This document shows, in pieces, positions 1 through 12,150 of a DNA stretch of 64,000 nt. The notes below the pieces were generated by a model. The model did not search any database and was not told the origin of the DNA. It worked only from the letters and a program-made list of their open reading frames with translations. A program made the translations under genes and the position numbers. Position 1 is the stretch's first letter, and the number at the start of each line of letters is the position of its first letter. This DNA comes from Siphonodentalium dalli (lineage: Eukaryota; Mollusca; Scaphopoda; Gadilida; Siphonodentaliidae): assembly GCA_032622095.1 (NCBI GenBank), contig CP136066.1:10005784-10069783 (forward strand), read 5' to 3'.

Positions 1-332
1 AAAAAGAGGAGCACAGCTGCATGAAGTCCTCAGCAGAATACTATTAATTGATGCAAAAACACAAAACTCAATCAAAGAGGCCAGACTAACAGTGTATACA
101 GAGCAGCAAGATATTAGTATGCATATTCAATGGGTTTTGTCCACATACCAACCAATTTTCAAGCTTGATCTGAGCATCGACGTATATTATATATAGTTCG
201 ATGATCTGAGTTGAGGGACATCTCAATATGCTATTATCATGGCCATTTCGATAAGAAATGAGAACTTGTTAACGAACTCTCATACTGAGTCAGTGCCTCC
301 ATAAATCTGATATACCATATACCTACATGTAT
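1..332. other. diverged duplicate of 738-860; no gene
   Basis: TATTAATTGATGCAAAAACA and AATCAAAGAG words are shared with the stretch at 770-810. Nothing coding seen. 513-660 holds two units of GGTAAAGGTATAAA...CTCACTTCAGTTTGTG. Confidence 0.6.
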
Positions 333-505
333 ATACAGTAATGCTCTAATTAATCGACTCCTTAAACATAGCAGAATTATGGGTAACTTTCTCCCTGAGA
401 GCTTTCCAATGAATGGCAACAATCCATATTTCCGACTAAATCCTGAAAAGTTACCCATAATTATGCTGTGGTTAAGGAGTTGATTAATTAGAGCATTACT
501 GTATA
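333..505. mobile_element. palindromic MITE-P (copy 1)
   Basis: TACAGTAATGCYCTAA...TTAGRGCATTACTGTA ends with the diagnostic words GAATTATGGGTAAC and its inverse. The left arm is shortened. The family is a near-perfect fold-back of about 100-bp arms flanked by TA, as expected for a Tc1/mariner-type MITE. Confidence 0.88.
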
Positions 506-1005
506 TACACAAATGTATGTAGGTAAAGGTATAAATTCCTTTAAACTCACTTCAGTTTGTGAACCAAGTCAGAGAATGTATGGTAACTCTGATATATATG
601 AGGAAGAAGGTAAAGGTATAAACTCACTTAAACTCACTTCAGTTTGTGTACTCCAGCCAGAGAACCTAACTATTAAAAAAACCCACAAGAATGCAATTAA
701 TTCCAAGAACACCACAGAAATGATGGATCCCAGTATAAAACACACAGCCGAGGTGCAGAAGGCTACAGCCTATTAATTGATGCTAAAACACAGGACTCAA
801 TCAAAGAGTCCGCCACTAATAGTGAATACAGAGAAGCTGTTAGCATTTAGATCCTCATATTCAATAAAGCATTAGCAGATAGATCGTAACAATTATCATC
901 AGAGCGCGAAGCATTGTGAGTGATGCAAATAATAAGATAAACCAATCAAAATAGGGATTACGGTGAAATGAAACCCAGACCCACCAAGAAGAGAATGTAT
1001 ACATA

Positions 1006-1230
1006 TACAGTAATGCCCTAAGTAATGGACTCCTTAACCACAGCAGAATTATGGGTAACTTTTCAGGATTTAGTCGGAAATATGGCTTGTTGCCATTCAT
1101 CGGAAAGCTCTCAGTGAGAGCTTTCCGATGAATGGCAACAAGCCACATTTCCGACTAAATCCTGAAAAGTTACCCATAATTCTGCTGTGGTTAAGGAGTT
1201 GATTACTTACAGGTACAGCATTACTGTACA
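1006..1230. mobile_element. palindromic MITE-P (copy 2)
   Basis: Full-length copy; arms meet at AGCTCTCAGTGAGAGCT. It lies in a segment that is duplicated at 1790-2107 together with its left flank. Confidence 0.9.
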
Positions 1231-1237
1231 GTAACAT

Positions 1238-1705
1238 ATACAACTCATTCTCACTCAGTCTGGGATGTGGTGACATGGTGTGGGGGGGGGGGGGGGGTAG
1301 CACAGTAATATATACATGTACAGTAATTTATACAGTAACATATACAGCTCATTCTGCTTCAGTCTGGGATGTGTTGACATGGTGTTGGGGGGGGGGGGGG
1401 GTAGCACAGTAACATATACATGTACAGTAACGTATACAGTAACATATACAGCTCATTCTGTTTCAGTCTGGGGTGTGGTGACATGGTGTGGGGGGGGGGG
1501 GGGGTAGCACAGTAACATATACATGTACAGTAATGTATACAGTAACATATACAATGTACAGCTCATTCTGTTTCAGTCTGGGGTGTGGTGACATGGTGTG
1601 TGGGGGGGGGGGGGGGGGGTAGCACAGTAACATATACATGTACAGTAATGTATACAGTAACATAATCAGTTCATTCTGCCTCAGTCTGGGATGTGGTGAC
1701 ATGGT
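1238..1705 (+). repeat. tandem array of ~110-bp units with poly-G runs
   Basis: Four to five units containing CTCATTCTG, CAGTCTGGGATGTGGTGACA, a 14-18 G run and GTAGCACAGTAACATATACA. Unit copies differ in G-run length. Confidence 0.92.
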
Positions 1706-1915
1706 GTGGGGTAGCGCTTGGGGAATGGGTGCACTAGCAGGTACATGTACATGTTGATAGTATCAATTATCAGCATAGTGCAATGACTTGAGGCTGAGCG
1801 ATGCAAATAATAAGATAAACCAATCAAAATAGGGATTACGGTGAAATGAAACCCAGACCCACCAAGAAGAGAATGGAAACATATACTAGTAAAACTCCTA
1901 CAACACACTAGCATA

Positions 1916-2107
1916 TACAGTAATGCCCAAAGGATATGACCCTTTAACCACTGCATAATTATGGGAAATTTTTCAGAATTTAGTCGGAAATATGGCTTGT
2001 TGCCATCATCGGAAAGCTCTCATAAGCCATATTTCCGACTAAATCCTGAAAAATTTCCCATAATTCTGCTGTGGTTTAGGGGTTGATTATTTAGGACATT
2101 ACTGTAC
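1916..2107. mobile_element. palindromic MITE-P (copy 3)
   Basis: Diverged copy (AGGATATGACCCTTTAACC at the left). The shared left flank with copy 2 shows it spread here by segmental duplication, not new insertion. Confidence 0.85.
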
Positions 2108-2252
2108 AGCTCAGGCCAATTTAGAAAGGGACGTGGCAACGGGGGCAGAGGGACTGTCGGTTGGGATATTGACTTGAGGGTTTGGGGAGGTGGCTCACCC
2201 GACCAATATTTAGTGCAAAATATATCATGTTCAGGTGGTAAATACATGTATG

Positions 2253-2816
2253 CAGGGTCCGCTCTGGCCCGAAATTAACTTTTGCCAAATATTTTGCCAA
2301 ATGAGAATAATTTTTGCCAAATTCTGTTAGAAGTTGCCAAATGCTGTCAGTTTCTACAACAATGTGTCTTTTATTTTGATTATTTCCACAATCGCTGCTT
2401 GAACGACATTTGATATCGATAGGAAAGCAGTTCGTTATTAATAATTCTCGCCTCTATACTTGTGTTTATCATAGAACAATAAACCAACAGCATAACAATG
2501 AACTTGTAGGAGGGTTTCTTCATCAGTAAGGCACATCGAAACAGAAGATTAGCTATGTAAAGATCACCACCAGACATACTAGCAAACCATCTACCCGTCG
2601 ATACTGATGATATCAGATTAAGTGCATCTTGATAGATGTGTTAACTTTTCATTAATGAAAGAGTTTCCTGAAATGAGTGGTATTGATTGACAAATATTAT
2701 TAAACTTTTTTGAGGAATCAAAAGTGACTTGCCAACATTTTTGCCAAATGAAAATATTTTTTGCCAAATGTGAATTATTTTTGCCATCAAATTGGCAAAT
2801 GACAGCGCGAACTATG
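2253..2816. mobile_element. hAT-type MITE with 'TTTGCCAAAT' arms
   Basis: Starts CAGGGTCCGCTCTGG and ends GCGCGAACTATG, flanked by exact 8-bp duplication CATGTATG (2245-2252, 2817-2824). Both arms repeat TTTTTGCCAAAT. It interrupts a short tandem array (TATCATGTTTAGGTGGTAAA units) that continues at 2822-2908. Confidence 0.8.
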
Positions 2817-2821
2817 CATGT

Positions 2822-2908
2822 ATGTCATGTTTAGGTGGTAAAATATATCATGTTTAGGTGGTAAAATATATCAGGCTTAGGTGGTAAAATATGTCATGTT
2901 CAGGTGGT
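2822..2908 (+). repeat. short tandem array, about 27-bp unit
   Basis: About three and a half units of ATATATCATGTTTAGGTGGT; a further unit lies left of the hAT MITE at 2216-2242. Confidence 0.8.
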
Positions 2909-3066
2909 TGCTTTTTGATGGGGGTGGTGACATGGGGGTGGGGGAAGTAGGGGTTTGGGTGGGGGAATTAATGGTCAGGGCCGGGGATGTAACGGAGGTA
3001 CATGTACATGTATGGTGAAAGAAAAGCCACAGACCACAATCTGTAAAGGAATATGGGTTTGCATAG

Positions 3067-3522
3067 TTAACCCTTTACCCAACAAAACAGCCAAAAACGC
3101 CCAAATAAAGCTTCAACAGCCTAAAATATCTTCCGTCTGTTTCAATAACAATATACAAATATGGATATCATTGGAACCGGTTCATTGACCACATTGTGAT
3201 GGTTACAGTTATGCCCTGTGCCAATGCATTCTCTTATATATGCGAGTCGACCATAGGTCGCCTCGCATATATAAGAGAATGCATTGGTCTAAAAAAAATC
3301 TTTTTTTAACACTTTTTACCATTTTTCTTACATTCTTTAACAATTTTATAATTTTTTCTTACATTTTTTAACAATATTTTTTCTACATTCTTTGACAATT
3401 TTATCATTTTTAATATGTGTTAAGCCAATGCATTCTCTTATATATGCGAGGCGACCTATGGTCGACTCGCATATATAAGAGAATGCATTGGCACAGGGCC
3501 GTTCTGTTGGGTAAAGGGTTAA
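3067..3522. mobile_element. piggyBac-type MITE with double-hairpin core (ACCCAACA type)
   Basis: TTAA then CCCTTTACCCAACA, and inverted at the right (TGTTGGGTAAAGGG then TTAA). CCC-ends with TTAA are typical of piggyBac. Inside are two perfect hairpins (3217-3286 and 3423-3493), each with 26-bp arms CCAATGCATTCTCTTATATA..., separated by a T-rich spacer. Confidence 0.9.
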
Positions 3523-3567
3523 ATGGCATCTCTATCTCTATGTATTGTAGTATCAGATTCATGGAGG

Positions 3568-3752
3568 CAATGACTCAGTGTGAGTGTTCATCGGACTCAG
3601 TATGAGTGTTCATCGGACTCAGTGTGAGTGTTCATCGGACTCAGTGTGAGTGTTCATCGGACTCAGTGCGAGTGTTCATCGGACTCAGTGTGCGTGTTCA
3701 TCGGACTCAGTATGAGTGTTCATCAGACTCAGTGTGAGTGTTCATCGCTTCA
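3568..3752 (+). repeat. 22-bp minisatellite, about 8 copies
   Basis: Unit GTGAGTGTTCATCGGACTCA with small variants, just right of the 3067-3522 MITE. Confidence 0.9.
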
Positions 3753-4082
3753 AATGAGCTTGCTGAATGTGAAAGTGAACAAATGTGAGCGTGAACAAAT
3801 TCTCATTTCTTATCGAAATGGCAATGTATCGATCGGAATGGCACATTATTATATGATCCGACTGTTATGCCATTCATTAAATCCATTATATAATAATGAT
3901 ATGATATACAACAGTCATTGTAGAACAGGAAATAGTGCCAGGTGTACCCAAATGTAATATTGTTGCGCAAACGTGCTTCAGAATCGGGGGACGAGGAACA
4001 AAGAATTGGGGGACGAGGAACAAAGAAGAATTGTGACTGATATTGATATAATTTGAAAAGTTATTTAATTAAATTTACACCA

Positions 4083-4415
4083 TTAACCCTTTACCCAACA
4101 AACCAGCCAAAACCGGCCAAATAAAGCTTCAACAGCCTAAAATATCTTCGGTCTGTCTCAATAGAACCATACAAATATGGATATCATTGGAACCGGCTCC
4201 TTGACCACATTGTGATAGTTACAGTTATGCCCTGTGCCAATGCATTCTCTTATATATGCGAGTCGACCATAGGTCGCCTCGCATATATAAGAGAATGCAT
4301 TGGCCTAAAAAAAAATTTTTTTAACACTTTTTACCAATTTTTCTTACATTCTTTAACAATTTTATAATTTTTAATGTGTTAAGCCAATGCATTCTCTTAT
4401 ATATGCGAGGCGACC
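4083..4415. mobile_element. piggyBac-type MITE, truncated right end (ACCCAACA type)
   Basis: Left end and first hairpin intact; the second hairpin stops at GCGAGGCGACC, and the right terminus is missing. Confidence 0.85.
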
Positions 4416-4646
4416 CTCAGTGGGAACCTATGGTAAGAAATCCTTCTATTATACAGGTATCAGACTCTGGAATATATATTGGCTCGACTAAGCCTTTCAC
4501 CATACATGTACATGTAGCTTTGATTATAAACACTGGAAGAAATGTGTAAATGATCACCTTCACAAAATTTTGAAAATACGTGATGAAAACCCCTTTGTAT
4601 ACCTTTAATACCAACTGAGGAAAATTAATTTTATACAACACAAATC

Positions 4647-5268
4647 CACCTGATACAGACCAATGTTACTCTGTAGTAATACAAAACTATTAGTTAAAAT
4701 TCCTCAGTGATAAAGGGTATGTGGCATGCCACGTCAGCCGTTGAGGCATGCCAATATCCCATAATATGTCAAATATAGCGAATTATCGAAATATGAAATA
4801 CCACGAAAAAGCGAAATAGGAAAATACAGCGAAATTGCGGAATAAAAAATGCATCGAAATGACGAAATAGCGCGAATTATGAAATAAGAAATTATTTTTA
4901 TTAACTAAATAACGGAGATATTTGAAGAAGTGTTTTTGACGAAATAACGGGCATATTTGGAGAAGTTTTTTTAAAGAGCGTACCCCAAACCTCCCCCAAG
5001 CCCACCCACCCAAGAGAAGAATTTTACTTATATTTCACCACAGTTGATCTATTGTGGTGTTGTTATTTCTAATACAAATCGCCGTTATTTCGTAAATATA
5101 CATTCTTTATAGAGTTATTACCCTGTGGCAATGTTACGATTTTAGCTTGTCAAAGAACATGTGGCATGCCTCAACGGCTGGCGTGGCATGCTACACACCC
5201 TATATCACTGAGGAATTTTAACTAATAGTTTTGTATTACTACAGAGTAACATTGGTCTGTATCAGGTG
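4647..5268. mobile_element. long-TIR element, 622 bp, 8-bp duplication
   Basis: About 105-bp inverted arms (CACCTGATACAGACCAATG inwards to the GGCATGCC words), flanked by exact CACAAATC (4639-4646, 5269-5276). Interior is made of CGAAATA-type short repeats. Confidence 0.9.
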
Positions 5269-5276
5269 CACAAATC

Positions 5277-5718
5277 AACTTAGGCTTCTGGCTGAGTTCT
5301 CTGTGCAGTGGAGTATGTGTTCATTTAATTGTGATAAGTTGGTGCCCGCCATACCATCCTCAATAGGCTGCTGAACCCATCGCAGAACCCAGAGACTTCA
5401 ATCAGTGTCTATATAACATCTTAACTTTTCCACATTTTACCCCCCCCCTCACTCAACCCTTTATGCACTAAACAAATGATGACCCCCCCCCCCCCCCTTC
5501 CCCTACTCAATTATAACCACCTGGGGTATATCCTCCCCATAATTTTTTGTTTTCTATTATCAATTGAAAGATTTAAATGAAGTAATTTTATACCAATATT
5601 TTTAAACCCAATTTCTGTCATATAATAGTCTCATACTATTTGAAATCACCACAAACTTTAATTGACCAATTGGCCACAGTGGAATTAGTTCAATACTCTT
5701 GTATCACCGGGAGCTTCC
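5277..5718. other. no gene seen
   Basis: AT-rich filler with a C homopolymer at 5483-5498. Confidence 0.6.
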
Positions 5719-6098
5719 TTAACCCTTTACCCAACAAACCGGCCAAATAAAGCTTCAACCGCCTAAAATATCTTCGGTCTGTCTCAATAGAACCATACAA
5801 ATATGGATATCATTGGAACCGGCTCATTGACCACATTGTGATGGTTACAGTTATGCCCTGTGCCAATGCATTCTCTTATATATGCGAGTCGACCATAGGT
5901 CGCCTCGCATATATAAGAGAATGCATTGGCCTAAAAAAAAACTTTTTTTACCATTTTTTCTTACATTCTTTAACAATTTTATAATTTTTAATGTGTTAAG
6001 CCAATGCATTCTCTTATATATGCGAGGCGACCTATGGTCGACTCGCATATATAAGAGAATGCATTGGCACAGGGCCGTTCTGTTGGGTAAAGGGTTAA
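5719..6098. mobile_element. piggyBac-type MITE (ACCCAACA type)
   Basis: Complete copy with TTAA at both ends and both hairpins. Confidence 0.9.
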
Positions 6099-6284
6099 GG
6101 ACCACAATGGAAATACGTCCCTCAGCATTTATCCTCCTATTTTCAATTAGTCTGCCCATCAACTCTCCTCTCTAATATCACTATCTTTACAGCCTGTCAT
6201 AAGCCAATTCATATACCTTCTCATTCAAATTTTCAGCTCTGTCAACTTTATTTATCACTTTTATTAAATGTATTTATCTGTACA

Positions 6285-6335
6285 TGTACAATGCTGATTG
6301 AATTTATCTAAATAAAAATCAATCAATCAGTACTG
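6285..6335 (+). repeat. retroelement-tail-like sequence
   Basis: GATTGAATTTATCTAAATAA followed by AATCAATCAATCAG, resembling 3' ends of non-LTR elements in molluscs. Weak. Confidence 0.35.
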
Positions 6336-6689
6336 GTGCCTACATGTACAGACACATGTATGCTCTAACTAATCGACCCCATAAATGAGGTTGTACAAAG
6401 TTGACTAGTCGGTACCTGTAGCCAAGAATTATATACATGTAGCTACAAAAATATTGGAGAGTACCATATAAGCTTTTTCGCATTCTACTAAACTGGAAGT
6501 ATTTAATCATGTGATTTCGATAAACAAGGGTTCTTCAAAACCAAAGTCTTGTTGAAACAATGAAACTGTGAGTCCCGAATGTCAATTTTACGGTCATGGA
6601 ACTTGGAACACCTGGTGACCCAGTTATCTCATGATTGGTGCACGACTTATGTGCTACATTTTTAACAAACTGAATATGTTGAGTTTATA

Positions 6690-7085
6690 ATAATAATAAT
6701 AATGACCAGTTTTATATAGCGATTAACCAATTACTTGCTCTAACACGCTTGGTACAATAATACCCCAGTCATTTGTACAAGCCAACCAATGAACCGGCTG
6801 CAGTCATTGCAGGCGCTGCTCTAGTTTGATCAGAACATTCTCTGATACTCATCAGTATGACAAGCTGACTGGTACTCTTTTAACGCATGAGTGATGCGAA
6901 GCCGACACAGTACGAACAACCTTGCTCAAGGGTCACAACTTGGCGCGGGTTTTGAAACAGCGAAAATTGCATGTCGCTCAAATCGGCCAAGCCACTGCTG
7001 TGGTGACTCGATGACTGGCGATGCGCTGCGAACCCGTATCGATGTGTTTACAGTGAATACAAGTCCGACACGCTAACCACTGGAC
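6690..7085 (+). mobile_element. SINE-like dispersed repeat
   Basis: Starts AATAATAATAATGACCAG...TTTATATAGCGATT, continues with GCTCAAGGGTCACAAC and ends AAGTCCGACACGCTAACCAC. This word order is typical of a dispersed repeat in marine invertebrates as I remember it. Its ORF is not a gene. Confidence 0.5.
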
Positions 7086-7123
7086 TGTTAAATCAGTGGC
7101 AAGTGTTTGATCAACGTGCCATG

Positions 7124-7314
7124 TACAGTAATGCCCTAAATAATCGACTCCTTAACCTTAATTTTTCAGGATTTAGTCGAAATATGGCTTGTTGTCATTC
7201 ATCGGAACTTGAGAGCTTTCCGATGAAGGCAACAAGCCATATTTCTGACTAAATCCTGAAAAATTACCCATAATTCTGCTGTGATTAAGGAGTCGATTAT
7301 CTAGGGCAATACTC
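7124..7314. mobile_element. palindromic MITE-P (copy 4)
   Basis: Both arms present; the left arm lacks about 20 bp after CCTTAACC. Confidence 0.85.
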
Positions 7315-8019
7315 TACTAGACCAAGACTTCTCAGTTGACAACCGATATCCCAAGCTGTTGTGGACCGAGAACACTTAGTCTAGCCATGTACCTACATTA
7401 TTGTCTCTTAACTCTTATTGTGGGAAGTATATACAATGTACCGACTAGTCAATGGCAAAATACAGAGTTGACAGTGGGAGCTATCAGCATCGACGATAGA
7501 TAGCATGGTATATGTACAACACTATTGGAGGTCAAATTCACATTCAATAGCTACCAGTACATGTAATTATGCTAAAGCGTATAAATGCCTTACACTTAAT
7601 AAGGTGAATGGCATTACCCTAAACTACCTTACAGATGCTAGTAATGGTATCATCTAAGGCAAATACTGCATGGTACCAGTACGTCAAAGGTTACTAGCAT
7701 CGGTAATTGGCTGCATCCGTTTCAGCTTCAGGGGAGTTTGAGAGATGGAAATTGAATTAAGTTCAAGTGTAAATGGCAATATGCTTAAGCTTAATTAGCT
7801 ATTAAATGTGAATTTGGCCTCCCATTCAAAATGGATCGTGCAACAAACTTTTTCATGATTTTATCATTTATGCCATTCAGTCATAATCAATGCATGAGAC
7901 AAATATAGCAACGTGTCATGTATGGTAGACTTCAAAGTGGTCGATCTGGGAAAACCCACACAGTTTATAAATGTAGTGAATATGCTGAATCAGAAAGGTT
8001 GGTGGTTAGCCTGCAAATA
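7315..8019. other. no gene seen; MITE terminal-like words at 7321-7388
   Basis: CTAGACCAAGACTTCTCAG ... GAGAACACTTAGTCTAG is a small inverted unit related to the ends of the 48-51 kb MITE. The rest is unremarkable. Confidence 0.55.
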
Positions 8020-8415
8020 GTGTGCCTGTCATTTGCAGAATGAGTTCCCCAGAGGGTGAATTTAGCTATGGGGGATAGCATCACCAAAGTCACCCTCTTG
8101 GGACCTCCTGCTACGACAGACATTGACTCAGATTGAAGTTCCCCCAATGGTGAATATTGTGATGTACACCCTTTGGGAACCTCGATTATGCAATGTGTCA
8201 TCTGCCAATTTGGGGATATAGAGAAACTAAACTAAAAAAAGAAATAGTATGTGAAGAAGTATCTATAGAAATTTGATAATAAAGAAACTTTCCAGAGAAG
8301 ATGAGGCCTAAGCAGAATTAGGTCCCCAGGACTAAATTTGGTGATGCTAGCCCGCTATGTGGGTAGCATCACTAAATTAACCCTCCTGGGACCTTATTCT
8401 GCAAATGACAGGCAC
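8020..8415. mobile_element. family R3 element (copy 1)
   Basis: GTGYCTGTCATTTGCAGAAT ends with internal inverted blocks (CCCCAGAGGGTGAATTTAG and inverse) at each side, a two-level fold-back of about 400 bp. Middle shares the 'TTCCCAGAAGATGAGGCCTA' block with other copies. Confidence 0.82.
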
Positions 8416-9055
8416 CTTAATTATTCTCAGGCCTGGTTGGTGGAGCGATTTGCGCCAATCAGTCTGGGGCTGCAACGATACACTTGGTCTCGATTCGATA
8501 CGAATCATGATACATGATCAACGATACCATATACTGTATATCACAATACACTAAATTAGTGTTTTCAAATGTATACTGCCTGAATTATCAGAAACAACAA
8601 GCTTATAACTGGAGATAGAGTTCATTTTAAACTCACATGGAGTTTAATTGTTGGCTACATGTAGATGAGTCAAATATACATCTTGAGAGATAATTGCTTC
8701 TTTTTTTGCATCTTCAGATTTCCTGTATCGCAATACACATAAGGCCTAAAAAAATATATACCTTTGTTTCCCCTAACCCGCCCGCACCTATTAAAACCTC
8801 CCGCACCAAATTATTTTTTTTCGGAAATAAAAGAAAAATCGCTGCTGACGCTGTTTGTCTCAGTTAGTCACTTTATAATAGGCCCCGTTTCTAATGACTC
8901 GACTTCCGGACGCATTTCGTAAAACGGTGGCGCCCACGAAAAATTAACGAGAGGCCGATCACGATCGGCAGATGTTTAACCCATACCTTGGCGATAACGA
9001 TTAGCTATTTTCATAAATCCTTACACCAACCTTTTCAACAATTCACACCTTACTA

Positions 9056-10221
9056 TAGTCCAAGTCTTCTTGTACTAAAACCAGCTAAGATATTGGGATG
9101 GCGATGCTGGCGTTTAGTCCAAGCCCGCTTGCATACCAATCCTACCACATGAGTTACGCCCACGATCTGTGGCGGGAATTTGTGGTGTATTTTACTCGAT
9201 TTACCTAGCAAATCAATACATGATGCTATATACATCGGAAAGGCTTACATCTAATGGTCATAATGGTGTATAATAATCTAACTTTAATGTTAAATTACAC
9301 ATAGAATATTCCGGTTGATTGCCACAAACATCGATTTGTTTCTCTGTTTGTTTACGTTTTAACCGAAAGCAGAAGTGGTCCGAATAAGTTCGGCATAATC
9401 CGCTGTTTGTTCTGGGAATTCTACTTTCTGTTTCTATATATAGCGCGGGTTTTCCGAACAAAAATGGCGAAAACCGATCGCCCGAAAGTCCAGTTTTCTA
9501 TGTGCTTTCAGAACAATTCCCGCACTAAAAACTTAATGACATAATGGAGGATCAGAACGGTAGTTTTGTTGACAATTATCGCAAGCAACTTGTCAAAATT
9601 GGAGCAAATTAGATCTCTTGTGTCTGACTTGCCATGCGTGTGGTGTGCATTTTGACATCTGTGTTGATAAAATAATCGGAGAACCGAATCACACAGTTTC
9701 GAAATATAGTTCTTCCGTTTTAGTGGGACTTTTCAAACTTAAGGTTCATTTATTTACTGTATTACATTTATATCTCCAATGTTTAATTAATCTATTTATT
9801 ATTTTATTTATTGACACACATAATTACGATTACAATGGAGAATTCATCGTAATTTGCGTTGTTGTCCAAAATCTACGGAATATTTTCAACGGAAAATGCC
9901 GAACACAGTTCGCGAGGTCAACCGAGTTCGCATACTTTTAAAAAATTGTAAACATTGAGGTAAATGTCTCTTTTCGCATTAAATTACCGTTTTAAATTCA
10001 CAACTGATGTGGGTTTCAGATAAAATAGCATGTCTTCTGCGGAAAATATCCGTTTATTGTCGCAATTGTGATATTTTATTTCATATAATTGTGGTTTTAT
10101 TTGAGCGGGTCACTAACGCTTAAGCCGTGTCATAAGCGAGCATATAGGGCGGTCTTGGACTAAACGCCAGCATCGCCATCCCAATATCTTAGCTGGTTTT
10201 AGTACAAGAAGACTTGGACTA
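9056..10221. mobile_element. Mutator-like (MULE-type) element, 1166 bp
   Basis: Near-identical 66-68 bp inverted repeats (TAGTCCAAGTCTTCTTGTAC inwards to GCGTTTAGTCCAAG) at 9056-9123 and 10154-10221, flanked by an exact 9-bp duplication ACCTTACTA (9047-9055, 10222-10230). Long TIRs plus a 9-bp duplication is the Mutator pattern. The interior has only short frames; one from 9618 contains CLTCHACGVHFDICVD but has no recognised domain. Confidence 0.88.
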
Positions 10222-10839
10222 ACCTTACTATTAAAGCTACTCGATCCGATTAAGCACCCCTCAGTTACTATTTATTTGGCTTCGGGGGTAACAAATATTT
10301 TATTCAAATCGAGGAACCCATTCATCAAATTCAGAGTAAGCAGATATCAATTTTTTAAATCCATTATCTTTAACCACCTGGAATATTTAGTGGCGGTATG
10401 AAAGTCGATGAAGATGGATAACTCTAAAATCAAGTGGCTTTTTTGTGTCAGATATATGACAAAGCAGCAAAATTTCATTGTACAAAATGTTGATAAATAA
10501 CAGGTTTTGGGCAATTTTATACTATAGTGGACTGTGGTTAGCATTATTTTTGGGCAATTAATCGACTCTGATAACTGAAGCGGAATTGTTGTTGGAATTT
10601 GATGATTGAAGCGGAATTGTTGTTGGAATCTGATGATATGGGGACCATCAAATCGGATTGAGTACCTTTAAGTTCACAAGTGGCATAAGCCTTATTGGGC
10701 ACCTTCCATATGAACATGGATATGGCATTTGATTCCAACCTATTAAGTCAGTTTAAAATAGATCTATAGTCTAGTCAGATTGAAAATAGATTCATTACAT
10801 TGGATAGCATACTGTATGACCATGGAATGGGTAGGGTTA

Positions 10840-12110
10840 ATTTTCTTCTAAGCTAAACATTGGAAAGACATAATGTATGTAAACAGTGGAAATATAATTA
10901 AAGTTATGGTTAATATCTTCAAACCAATCGATAACAAAATCTATACAGGTGAAGAATGTATCTGCATTAAAATGGATGCAATTATATATATAGTGATCAT
11001 GTGAAAAATATCTAGTTATCACATTGTGTCAACAGGATTGGTGGAGGATGTTAATATTTTTAAGCAAATAAACCAAAATGACCCTCACTATGCAGGTTAG
11101 GGGTGTGTTATCATAAACTATGCCAAGAACTATAAACATAATCAATGGAAATATTTGAGTTATGAAATCGGATAGAATGGGGTTAATCTTACACAAACTA
11201 ATGAACTGATAAACACAAAAAAGTCTATGAAAAGCATGTCATTGGATTTAGCAAAACCCATACAATAAGCCAGTCCCTTATTTTCATGAACCTATTAGTA
11301 TTACAACAAAGGGGTTAACTCAATATTGCACAGAAAAGCAGAACTAGCCTGAGTGTAATCAATTAGCTTTGACAGGTTATATCAACAGACTCCCCAGAGC
11401 AATGTTATTTATCTCTATGGTATGTAGTGTCCAGTTAAACATTGCCAATAATACACTCTGTGTTATGTGAGATCTTCTCTTCTCACAATGCAGGCTTACT
11501 TAATCAGTCACTTTAATTTTAAATGGCCATAACTCTGTTAAAATATACCCGATCAAACTCAAATTCGAACCTGATCTGTATTTCGGGATGAGGACCATAT
11601 GTACCAAATTTGGTGCTGATCAGATGAAAAATATTTGAGTCAACACAGCTTGGATGAATTCTATTTAAAAACAAGAGCAGAAAGGGTTAACTAAACGATA
11701 CCAAAAACCATACAGATAAAGAACGTACTAAGAAAAACCTAGGTAAGAAATATGAGGCATATCAGAAAAAAATGTTTGACTTAGATGCATCAGATAGCAT
11801 TTGTGTGCAGGGTTAATTATTTTCTAAACCGATCAACCAATCGACACCAAAAACTATACAGGTGAGGGGTGTGTCATTATAAACATACATATCAAATATG
11901 AACACAATCGGACAAAAAATACTTAAGTTATGGCATCGGATAGAACATGACTATGTGTGGATGCAAAGTGTTAATAATTTCTAAACCGATCAACCGATCA
12001 ATACCAAAAACTATACAGGTGAGAAGTGTGTCATCATAAACATGCACATAAAATTTGAACACGATTCGATAAAAAATATTTGAGTAAATGAATCGGATAG
12101 CAAGTGTCTA
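10840..12110 (+). repeat. diverged ~140-bp repeat units
   Basis: Copies with AACCGATCAACC, CCAAAAACTATACAGGTGAG, TGTGTCATCATAAACAT and AAAAATATTTGAGT at about 10840, 11085, 11820 and 11970. Between them lies AT-rich sequence without genes. Confidence 0.7.
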
Positions 12111-12150
12111 CGGACAGACGGACAGACAGACAGACAGACAGACGGACGGA
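12104..12150 (+). repeat. GACAGACAGACG-rich simple repeat
   Basis: (GACA)n-type repeat ending a series of diverged ~140-bp units (words AAAAACTATACAGGTGAG) at 10840-12110. Confidence 0.85.

Noticed and set aside
5882-6175. Frames such as MRVDHRSPRIYKRMHW seen at many sites
   Set aside because: They are translations of the hairpin core of the piggyBac-type MITEs and recur at every copy, on both strands.
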